From an uncultured Pseudomonadota bacterium (GTDB taxonomy: Bacteria; Pseudomonadota; Gammaproteobacteria; Methylococcales; Methylomonadaceae), in the NCBI GenBank assembly GCA_903931355.1, contig CAIZCB010000354.1:1-5947 (forward strand): a DNA stretch of 5,947 nt, given 5' to 3'. Shown here piece by piece: positions 1-4,445 of this stretch (position 1 is its first letter; each line of letters starts with the position of its first letter). The notes under the pieces were generated by a model, which saw only the letters and a program-made list of their open reading frames with translations, had not been told where the DNA came from and ran no database searches. The translations under genes and the position numbers were made by a program.

Positions 1-65
1 ATAAGACTCCTCAGAGGGTGAGATTACTCTCTTAGCTGAGTGTCTGGGAATAGGGGGCAAGATCA
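1..65 (-). mobile_element. End of a probable IS3-family (IS2-like) insertion sequence, cut by the window edge
   Basis: Read on the minus strand, the sequence from about 65 starts TGATCTTGCCCCC and runs into CCCAGACA. This resembles the terminal inverted repeats of the IS2 group of the IS3 family (a TG/TA start, GCCCCC, then CCAGACA). About 45 bases further on there is a GAGGAG ribosome-binding-like sequence, six bases before the window edge, where the minus strand ends in ...TTAT; one G outside the window would complete an ATG. That is the layout expected for an IS end followed by the orfA transposase start. The transposase and the other end are not visible, so the family call rests on remembered terminus similarity and is tentative. 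The exact edge (61-65) and any target duplication cannot be fixed. Confidence 0.4.
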
Positions 66-137
66 TTATACGAAGGTCACAAAAAAGGTAACAGTTTGGG
101 CTGTATTTAGCTGGTTTTCGCTACACCTCGTTGGACA

Positions 138-174
138 TAAAAAAAACCCGCGAAGCCTTATAACTTGCGGGTTT
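138..174 (-). terminator. Rho-independent terminator, distal copy beside the left att repeat
   Basis: The arms AAACCCGC (144-151) and GCGGGTTT (167-174) pair, with an extra short AAG/CTT pairing inside. On the minus strand the stem is followed by a run of U from the A-tract at 139-146. It is a diverged copy of the terminator after the intact tRNA-Leu (3098-3134) and probably represents the original terminator of the tRNA transcript, displaced about 2.96 kb by the insertion. Confidence 0.75.
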
Positions 175-228
175 CTATGATTTACTGGGTTTCTCAAAAC
201 CCCCAACTGGTAGATGGGCGGATTTGAA
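141..228. repeat. Left attachment-site repeat (tRNA-Leu 3'-end remnant plus terminator)
   Basis: This segment aligns with 3101-3190. The first 72 bases match at about 60 of 72 positions. After a 2-base gap, the last 16 bases (213-228, GATGGGCGGATTTGAA) are identical to 3175-3190. The identical core is the complement of the T loop, the 3' side of the T stem and the start of the 3' acceptor strand of tRNA-Leu. Homology stops at 229. This is the expected structure of the tRNA-distal att site left by a tRNA-targeting tyrosine integrase. Unlike the intact gene, this copy lacks two bases of the acceptor strand (CATC-TACCA instead of CATCGGTACCA). Confidence 0.85.
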
Positions 229-279
229 ATGCAATATAAACCAATGATATTTAATGAATAAATTTTTTAGTTTTTTATG

Positions 280-298
280 GTTACTGTAAAAGTTACTG
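280..298. repeat. Short direct repeat GTTACTG with 12-bp spacing
   Basis: GTTACTG occurs at 280-286 and 292-298. A reverse-oriented match (CAGTAAC) occurs near 556-562. The position just inside the left att repeat is where integrase arm-type sites often lie, but the motif is short and this role is only a guess. Confidence 0.3.
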
Positions 299-328
299 CA
301 TTTTTGAAACGCGTCTAGCAAACAGACA

Positions 329-354
329 ATAAAAAACCCGCTACTTAAACGGGT
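329..354 (-). terminator. Weak terminator-like hairpin inside the element's left end
   Basis: ACCCG (336-340) and CGGGT (350-354) form a 5-bp stem with a 9-base loop, followed on the minus strand by a U run from the A-tract 331-336. The short stem makes it weaker than the two att-associated terminators. Bases 325-342 are identical to 3095-3112 beside the tRNA terminator, so it may derive from a third copy of that region. Confidence 0.4.
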
Positions 355-513
355 CGATTTTGTTTAGATGTTCACAATTTGTGGGCTTCGTTTCCTAAAA
401 CGCCCCCAAAAATAACCCAGCTCAACGCTACAAAGTAACATCCATTTTAGGCATCATCCTTAGCGTATCATTAGTGTTTTACCCTCGCCCAAACCTCGCC
501 CTTTAGATTTTAC

Positions 514-542
514 CCTTGACGTAACCTTGACGTAACCTTGAC
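514..542. repeat. Tandem 11-bp repeat, CCTTGACGTAA, about 2.6 copies
   Basis: Two perfect adjacent copies (514-524 and 525-535) are followed by a partial CCTTGAC (536-542). Related GTAACCTTG sequence recurs near 558-566, and CCTCGCCC-type words occur just before. An 11-bp period is close to one helical turn, so a protein-binding iteron array is possible, but with so few copies slippage is as likely. Confidence 0.55.
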
Positions 543-738
543 CTTATTTGTTCGCAGTAACCTTGCTATTGCCTACCCGTAAAATACCCGTTTCATTTTA
601 CCGCTGTAGCTGTGACAAACATCCGTCTAAGCCTTGTAGCGGTTGATCTCAGCTGTGCTAACTTTGCTAACTAACTTGTTTCTTTTTTGTCGAATTGCTT
701 TTGTGTTGATAAGCACGAAACGGAAACGCGTTCACCAT

Positions 739-760
739 CAAGCGATAAATTGCCAGCAAA
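739..760. repeat. Imperfect 22-bp direct repeat, copy 1, with adjacent hairpin
   Basis: Bases 739-760 match 884-905 at 19 of 22 positions; both begin CAAGCGAT and end GCCAGCAAA. This copy also opens a perfect 7-bp stem-loop, CAGCAAA (754-760) with TTTGCTG (770-776), which the second copy lacks. Function unknown; it could be duplicated remnants of a gene or binding sites. Confidence 0.5.
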
Positions 761-883
761 AAACTAAAATTTGCTGTTTAGTACGTTTAGTTTCAAAAGT
801 TTCAGAATAGCTGTTGAAAATAGCAGTGTATCTGCCGTCGGCTTTGGCTTGAACTGTTGAAGCAATCTTGAGTAATCTGGAGC

Positions 884-905
884 AAGCGATTAAGCGCCAG
901 CAAAC
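884..905. repeat. Imperfect 22-bp direct repeat, copy 2
   Basis: This is the partner of 739-760 (19 of 22 identical), 145 bp away in the same orientation, just downstream of the frameshifted small gene. The A-rich sequence ending in ACTAA after each copy is also similar. Confidence 0.5.
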
Positions 906-917
906 AAAACTAATCAC

Positions 918-1119
918 CTAAGCATCAATCAATCTTGAAGTTTGCACCGCTTGTGTTGGGTCAATCGTTCCGGTGCGGCTTTCTCGATAAACCTTGCTCA
1001 TCTCACGACGAATATCAGCTAAAGATTCCAGCTTTGCCCTATGGCGCCCTTTGCTTGGGGGGTAGGCGTTCTACCTCGCCCGTTGAACCATCAATGATTA
1101 CCAGTGCCTGATCATTCAC
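918..1119 (-). pseudogene. Small mobile-element-type protein, frameshifted at a C6 run
   Basis: The GTG start at 1119 is well placed: GGAGGG (1131-1126) lies six bases upstream, and the start overlaps the stop of the preceding 169-residue gene by eight bases. The starting frame encodes MNDQALVIIDGSTG... and hits TAG at 1041-1039 after 26 codons. In the +1 frame an uninterrupted sequence continues as ...RHRAKLESLADIRREMSK, then VYRESRTGTID, ending in TAG at 918. The frames join if one C is removed from the six-C run at 1061-1056, giving about 66 residues. The LADIRREMxxVYRExRxG pattern resembles small, poorly characterised proteins found in phage and island gene clusters; no function can be assigned. 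The cause could be a real inactivating indel, a base error, or +1 slippage at CCC-C. The C-terminus also looks short for such proteins. Confidence 0.65.
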
Positions 1120-1621
1120 TTTTCGCCCTCCACTCATCGCATCCACGCCATGATTCGGCATAATGACAAGCACCTAACGGCATCACCTTAGCTTCGCATA
1201 CGCCACCCGCTCCACCATGCGCATAAAACGATTGAAAATATAGACAATCACCGCACCTAACCAGCTTATCCATATCTCGCTTAGGCAATGGCTTTGTTAG
1301 CACTGAATCAGCCACTTCAAGCGCTTGTTGTAATCTTAATGGACTTAGCAGGCACTCATCCAGCAATACATCCGCTTGATCTTCTTGATCTGTTGCCGCT
1401 AAATATTTGAGCAACTTATCGCGCTGTTGTGGTTTAAGGCTATCCGGTTGTTTAGGTATCGATAACTGCTCTCGAAGTAACTCGGTAAGAATTTGGGCTT
1501 TGTGGCTTTTAAGGAAGTCGATTTGTTCAAGCGTTAATTTGTCATTCGGTGCAACTGAAAATCGATCACCCACCAAACTAACGATAAAACCCTTTTCGCG
1601 AATTCTGGCTAATGCTGACAT
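1112..1621 (-). CDS. Island protein with TubC_N-like N-terminus and Cys-rich C-terminus
   Basis: Encodes 169 residues from the ATG at 1621; an upstream TTG would add one residue but is less likely. Residues about 2-50 have the pattern of the TubC N-terminal docking-domain fold: a helix (ALARIREKG), a short beta pair (FIVSLVGDRFSVAP), then LTLEQIDFLKSHKAQILTEL. Such domains mediate protein-protein docking in polyketide/peptide synthetases but also occur in small proteins of phages and islands. The C-terminal part has a probable metal-binding cluster: C123, C126, C142, C152, H153 and C161, with the RCGDCLYF...GVCEA...CDEW pattern seen in mobile-element zinc-ribbon-like proteins. The middle (50-118) is polar and probably helical. 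The start overlaps the stop of the 32-codon ORF (TGATG) and the end overlaps the next gene's start, so the three look translationally coupled. Domain calls are from pattern memory. A DNA-linked or replication-linked role is only inferred from context. Confidence 0.7.
   Translation of the reverse strand: MSALARIREKGFIVSLVGDRFSVAPNDKLTLEQIDFLKSHKAQILTELLREQLSIPKQPDSLKPQQRDKLLKYLAATDQEDQADVLLDECLLSPLRLQQALEVADSVLTKPLPKRDMDKLVRCGDCLYFQSFYAHGGAGGVCEAKVMPLGACHYAESWRGCDEWRAKSE
1126..1131 (-). promoter_or_regulatory. Strong Shine-Dalgarno GGAGGG deciding the GTG start at 1119
   Basis: GGAGGG on the minus strand, six bases before GTG, lies inside the 3' end of the upstream coding region. It is the best ribosome binding site among the element's genes. 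It supports that the frameshifted gene was, or is, translated. Confidence 0.7.
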
Positions 1622-1719
1622 CAAAAATACCTAGCGTTATCGATAACATCAACGTTACTTTCCTTGGCATTAGGATTGTTATCTTCGCCGAATAAAAACC
1701 ATGAAACATTGAGTTTCAC
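1621..1719 (-). CDS. 32-codon ORF coupled to the TubC_N-like gene; possible remnant of a larger gene
   Basis: From GTG at 1719 the frame encodes VKLNVSWFLFGEDNNPNAKE and then SNVDVIDNARYF, ending in TGA (1623-1621), whose A starts the ATG of the next gene (TGATG). The frame is also that of the integrase: after the integrase stop at 1735 it stays open, so the open stretch is 37 codons. The sequence looks like real protein and the stop/start coupling is typical of cotranslated genes. There is no convincing ribosome binding site before the GTG. It may be a tiny genuine gene, or the C-terminal remnant of a longer gene (for example a replication protein) lost by deletion up to the integrase. I do not recognise a family. 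Confidence 0.4.
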   Translation of the reverse strand: MKLNVSWFLFGEDNNPNAKESNVDVIDNARYF

Positions 1720-1734
1720 AGGCTCTATTGTTGA

Positions 1735-2991
1735 TTAACCCGTTTTTGATTTGAACGGTAACACTGTTGCACCAGCTCGCAGACTGTCCAAATAGTCAGC
1801 CCATGACTGTATCATCCGGCGACGCTCATCAAGATATTGTGCCCTGTTGTAAGCGGCTCTAACTGCATCCCTTGGCGCGTGGGCTAGTTGCCTTTCGATT
1901 GCATCCGCTGACCATCCCTGTTCGTTTAAAAGTGTGCTGGCTGTTGTTCTGAATCCGTGTGCAGTCATTACATCCGAATCGTAACCCAGTGATTTAAGCG
2001 CGGTTCTGATGGTGTTATCAGACATAGGCCGACCATCACCACGGCTTGAAGGAAATACATATTGCTGATTGCCTGTAAGCGGTTTCACAGCTTCTATTAT
2101 TTCAATCGCTTGTTTCGATAACGGCACAATGCGGTGAAAGTCGGTTTTACTGACATAAGGCCGCCATTCTTTAGCAATCAAATCAATATCACTCCAAAGC
2201 ATAGTCCTAATTTCACTAGGTCTTTGAAATAACAAAGGCGATATTCTGAAAGCCATTTGAACTACAAAGGTGCCTTGATAGTTTTGAATATCTCGCAGTA
2301 ATTGTCCGACCAACTTGGGGTCTATGATTGCTGCTCTATGCTTTACTTTTTGCGCTGGAATCTGCTTTGCTACAGGTTGCGCGGGGTTGTAGATGCAACG
2401 GTTATGCACAATTCCATAATCAAATATCGAACTGATTTCACTATGTACTCTATGCGCCGTTTCTAGCTGGGATTTATCAATCAATGGTTTCAATAGCGCC
2501 AAGATTTCAGACGATTTAACCTCATTAATCAAAATATCACCGATTGAAGGAAATACAAGGCGCTCGATTCGGCTAGTTTTTTTGATATGGGTCTGGGGCT
2601 TGGTTAGATGTTCAAGCGATTTTAGCCACTGCTGGGCAACGTCGGTAAAACTGCCTAACACGGGTAAACCTGCTTTTATTCGGTCTGTATTTTGCTGGTC
2701 TTGTTGAATCGTTTGTTTTTCAGTTTTGCGAACCTCACTAGGGTCAATACCTTTGGAAATTTGCGCCCTGATTTCCTCGGCTTTGCGCCTAGCAACATCT
2801 AAGCTTGTATCGGGATAAACTCCAAAACCAAAACGGTTTTGCTTACCTTTAAACCTATAAATAAAAACCCATCTTTTAACACCGCTTTTTGTTACCAACA
2901 TCGTTAAACCGCCACCGTCACTAATTGGGTAGTCTTTTTCCTTTGGTTTTGCCGCCCTATAAACAGCGTCTTTATTGATATTAATAGCCAT
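1735..2991 (-). CDS. P4-type tyrosine recombinase / integrase of the tRNA-Leu element
   Basis: Site-specific recombinase of 418 residues, the normal length for the P4-like integrases that insert islands at tRNA 3' ends. Residues about 4-90 form the N-terminal arm-binding domain (DUF4102 type: YPISDGGGLTMLV, W41, RFGFGVYP). About 112-205 is the core-binding SAM-like domain, and about 220-400 the catalytic domain. The catalytic set is visible: R257 in QRPSE, K282 in the beta hairpin, H345 and R348 in AHGFR, H371 in LAH, and the nucleophile Y381 in AAYNRAQY. The typical ending ERRRMIQSWADYLD is present. No frameshift or missing residue is seen, so the enzyme is probably functional. The ATG at 2991 has no good Shine-Dalgarno sequence and directly abuts a large palindrome (2995-3053), suggesting tight or autoregulated expression. 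Its gene begins 177 bases from the tRNA end and is transcribed away from it. Confidence 0.96.
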   Translation of the reverse strand: MAININKDAVYRAAKPKEKDYPISDGGGLTMLVTKSGVKRWVFIYRFKGKQNRFGFGVYPDTSLDVARRKAEEIRAQISKGIDPSEVRKTEKQTIQQDQQNTDRIKAGLPVLGSFTDVAQQWLKSLEHLTKPQTHIKKTSRIERLVFPSIGDILINEVKSSEILALLKPLIDKSQLETAHRVHSEISSIFDYGIVHNRCIYNPAQPVAKQIPAQKVKHRAAIIDPKLVGQLLRDIQNYQGTFVVQMAFRISPLLFQRPSEIRTMLWSDIDLIAKEWRPYVSKTDFHRIVPLSKQAIEIIEAVKPLTGNQQYVFPSSRGDGRPMSDNTIRTALKSLGYDSDVMTAHGFRTTASTLLNEQGWSADAIERQLAHAPRDAVRAAYNRAQYLDERRRMIQSWADYLDSLRAGATVLPFKSKTG

Positions 2992-2993
2992 TG

Positions 2994-3054
2994 TGTGACA
3001 CCGAAAGTGATACTGAGTGATAACACTTTAATCAGTATCACTCACCGTGTCACT
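2994..3054. promoter_or_regulatory. Nested palindrome with five AGTGAYAC-type repeats upstream of the integrase
   Basis: Two 22-base arms, 2995-3016 and 3032-3053, are inverted repeats matching at 19 of 22 positions around centre 3024. They comprise GTGACAC/GTGTCAC outside and a perfect 11-bp AGTGATACTGA/TCAGTATCACT inside. The same octamer-like word recurs five times: TGTGACAC (2994), AGTGATAC (3006) and AGTGATAAC (3016) on the plus strand, and GTATCACT (3035-3042) and GTGTCACT (3047-3054) in reverse. It ends three bases before the integrase ATG, so a bound protein would block transcription or translation. It could be an operator for integrase autorepression or an excisionase/integrase arm-site array. 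A possible -10 (TATAAC, minus strand, 3073-3068) lies upstream but lacks a good -35. Confidence 0.7.
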
Positions 3055-3097
3055 AATTTAACTGGATGTTATAGGTTTTTATTGATTCTCTTTGGAC

Positions 3098-3134
3098 AAT
3101 AAAAAACCCGCTAAGCCTTGTAGCTTGCGGGTTT
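3098..3134 (-). terminator. Rho-independent terminator of the glmM-tpiA-secG-tRNA-Leu transcript
   Basis: The arms AAACCCGC (3104-3111) and GCGGGTTT (3127-3134) pair, extended inside by AAGC/GCTT, and the stem is followed on the minus strand by a U-rich tail. It lies 33 bases after the tRNA 3' end. It is inside the att repeat and is probably the copy brought in by the element, since the diverged partner is at 138-174. Confidence 0.88.
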
Positions 3135-3190
3135 CTGGTCTTTATTGGGCTTCTTAAAACCCCTAATTGGTACCGATGGGCGGATTTGAA
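3101..3190. repeat. Right attachment-site repeat (tRNA-Leu 3' end plus terminator)
   Basis: Partner of 141-228. The identical core GATGGGCGGATTTGAA spans 3175-3190 inside the intact tRNA-Leu gene, and the homology continues 74 bases beyond the tRNA through the terminator at about 83 percent. Cores at 213 and 3175 imply an excised circle of 2962 bp. The integrase gene lies next to this end, as is usual for tRNA-targeting islands. Confidence 0.85.
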
Positions 3191-3252
3191 CCGCCACGAC
3201 TTGCGTCACCACCCCCTCAAGATGGCGTGTCTACCAATTTCACCACATCGGC
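3168..3252 (-). tRNA. leuU: tRNA-Leu, anticodon GAG
   Basis: An 85-base class II tRNA with CCA encoded. The acceptor strand GCCGATG pairs with CATCGGT (G1-U72, as in E. coli leuU) with discriminator A. The D arm contains AAATTGGTAGA. The anticodon stem CCATC/GGTGG holds the loop TTGAGGG, giving anticodon GAG, which reads CUC/CUU. The long variable arm folds as GAC-GCAA-GTC, and the T arm GGCGG-TTCAAAT-CCGCC is perfect. It begins nine bases after the secG stop, so it is cotranscribed with secG and cut out of the mRNA, as in E. coli. Its 3' part is the integration target of the element, which has restored the full sequence on this side. Confidence 0.97.
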
Positions 3253-3261
3253 TTTATCAGT

Positions 3262-3618
3262 TTATTTTGCAGCTGGTGCTTCTACTTCTTTGATCACTGG
3301 CGCTTCTGGCATTGGCGCTTCTGGAACATCATCAGCTTTAACATTCTCAACAGCCGGTTGGTCCATCAAGTCTGTTTTTTTGCCGTGATAACCGCTTAAT
3401 GCAGCTAAACCTAAGCTAGTGATAAAAAATAAAGTAGCAAAAATAGCAGTGGTTCTTGATAAGAACGATGCTGCGCCTTGAGCACCAAATACTGATCCAG
3501 ATGCGCCGCTACCAAAAGCCGCGCCTGCATCGGCACCCTTGCCTTGTTGCATTAATACTAGACCGATAATACCCACACCTAACAGGATGTGGATAACAAT
3601 AATTACTTGATACAACAT
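3262..3618 (-). CDS. secG: Preprotein translocase subunit SecG
   Basis: Small inner-membrane subunit of the SecYEG channel that assists SecA-driven protein export. The 118 residues show the family plan: transmembrane helix 1 at about 4-24 (ends [17 protein letters not shown], the conserved cytoplasmic loop), a Gly/Ser-rich segment with SGSVFGAQG, and transmembrane helix 2 at about 55-75. A C-terminal tail of roughly 35 residues rich in Ala, Pro, Glu and Val follows; such variable tails are common in proteobacterial SecG. It starts 21 bases after the tpiA stop with AGGA upstream of the ATG, so it is in an operon with tpiA, and tRNA-Leu follows directly. Confidence 0.97.
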   Translation of the reverse strand: MLYQVIIVIHILLGVGIIGLVLMQQGKGADAGAAFGSGASGSVFGAQGAASFLSRTTAIFATLFFITSLGLAALSGYHGKKTDLMDQPAVENVKADDVPEAPMPEAPVIKEVEAPAAK

Positions 3619-3639
3619 ATTGATCCTAAAACTAGAATA

Positions 3640-4386
3640 CTAGACTGAATGACAGATTTGCAGGAAGCCTTTGGCATCTAAAGATGCGCCGCCTACTAAA
3701 CCGCCATCGATGTCTGGCATTGCAAATAACGCTTTGGCATTGTCAGCTTTGACACTACCGCCGTATAAAATTTGTACTTTGTCTGCAATTGCTTGGCTTC
3801 TAGCAGCAATGCGTTCACGGATGTATTTGTGAACTTCTTGTGCTTGATCATCAGATGCTGTTTTACCAGTACCGATTGCCCAAACGGGTTCGTAAGCGAT
3901 AACAGCGTTGGCGAATGCTTCAATGCCAGCGGCATCAATTACAGCATCCAGTTGCTCATCAACGACTTGGAAAGTTCTATCTTGTTCACGTTCTTCTAAG
4001 GTTTCACCTACGCAAAGAACTGGGATGACGTTTTGTTTTTGAGCTTGGCAAAAACGATTTGCAACGGTTTGGTTGGTGTCACCGTAGTAGCTACGTCTTT
4101 CTGAGTGACCTACTAAAGCGTATTTCGCACCAATATCCGCCAACATAGCTGCCGATACTTCACCGGTGTATGCACCAGACGCTTGATCAGCAACATTTTG
4201 CGCACCTAATGAAATAGGTGAAGATGCTAAAACATCGCGAATACCTGATAAATAGACAAATGGAACACAAACTGCAACTTCTTGTTGAACTTCACCAAGA
4301 CCTTCTGCCAACGCTTTTGCAAGCTGTTGACCGTCTTGAAGATTGCCGTTCATTTTCCAGTTTCCCATAATCAAAGACTGCCGCAT
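3640..4386 (-). CDS. tpiA: Triosephosphate isomerase
   Basis: Interconverts dihydroxyacetone phosphate and glyceraldehyde 3-phosphate in glycolysis and gluconeogenesis; cytoplasmic dimeric (beta/alpha)8 barrel. From the ATG at 4386 it has 248 residues, the usual length. Catalytic residues are all seen: K11 in GNWKMNG, H94 in LVGHSERR, and E166 in AYEPVWAIGTGKTA, which also carries the mobile loop 6. The phosphate-binding YGGSVKADNA and GGLVGGASL motifs are present near the end. An in-frame GTG one codon earlier is possible, but the ATG has GGAG six bases upstream, the better spacing. It lies 59 bases after glmM and 21 before secG, in one probable operon. Confidence 0.97.
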   Translation of the reverse strand: MRQSLIMGNWKMNGNLQDGQQLAKALAEGLGEVQQEVAVCVPFVYLSGIRDVLASSPISLGAQNVADQASGAYTGEVSAAMLADIGAKYALVGHSERRSYYGDTNQTVANRFCQAQKQNVIPVLCVGETLEEREQDRTFQVVDEQLDAVIDAAGIEAFANAVIAYEPVWAIGTGKTASDDQAQEVHKYIRERIAARSQAIADKVQILYGGSVKADNAKALFAMPDIDGGLVGGASLDAKGFLQICHSV

Positions 4387-4407
4387 CACTTTCTCCGAGC
4401 CAATTAA

Positions 4408-4431
4408 AGCCAGCTATGATAAACGCTGGCT
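4408..4431 (-). other. Hairpin between glmM and tpiA
   Basis: AGCCAGC (4408-4414) and GCTGGCT (4425-4431) form a 7-bp perfect stem with a 10-base loop. On the minus strand it is followed by TTAATT, too short a U run for a strong terminator. It may reduce readthrough, process the mRNA or stabilise the glmM 3' end; it does not clearly end the operon. Confidence 0.45.
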
Positions 4432-4445
4432 AGTTTAAGTTCAAG

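Larger units (their letters stand above)
229..917. other. Non-coding, probably decayed interior of the element
   Basis: About 690 bases with no intact ORF of credible length on either strand. It contains a GTTACTG direct repeat (280-298), a weak terminator-like hairpin (329-354), a tandem CCTTGACGTAA repeat (514-542) and an imperfect 22-bp direct repeat (739-760 and 884-905). Short open stretches, for example minus strand about 370-440, read like protein but lack starts and are broken by stops. I see no rRNA, tRNA, CRISPR or clear riboswitch here. Loss of genes by decay is inferred from the flanking frameshifted gene and the absence of ORFs. Confidence 0.6.

Noticed and set aside
369..442. 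Minus-strand open stretch reading GCYFVALSWVIFGGVLG
   Set aside because: Hydrophobic and protein-like, but it follows a stop, has no start codon or ribosome binding site, and is only about 24 codons long.
853..918. Plus-strand stretch reading TVEAILSNLEQAIKRQQ
   Set aside because: Bounded by a stop directly upstream and only about 20 codons; no start signal. Probably chance.
1407..1634. 75-codon plus-strand ORF opposite the 169-residue gene
   Set aside because: The minus-strand gene has recognisable domain patterns and coupling to its neighbours; the plus frame has none.
1636..1647. Perfect 12-bp palindrome GTTATCGATAAC
   Set aside because: It lies inside the 32-codon ORF just before the next gene; too short and isolated to call an operator.
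2994..3054. CRISPR-like repeat array
   Set aside because: The repeated word is only 8-9 bases, in both orientations and with irregular spacing, with no cas genes; it fits an operator or binding-site array instead.
3167..3388. 73-codon plus-strand ORF
   Set aside because: It runs antisense across the tRNA-Leu and the secG 3' end; its sequence is explained by those two real genes.
3696..3938. 80-codon minus-strand ORF inside tpiA
   Set aside because: It is an alternative frame of a complete triosephosphate isomerase gene, without its own ribosome binding site.
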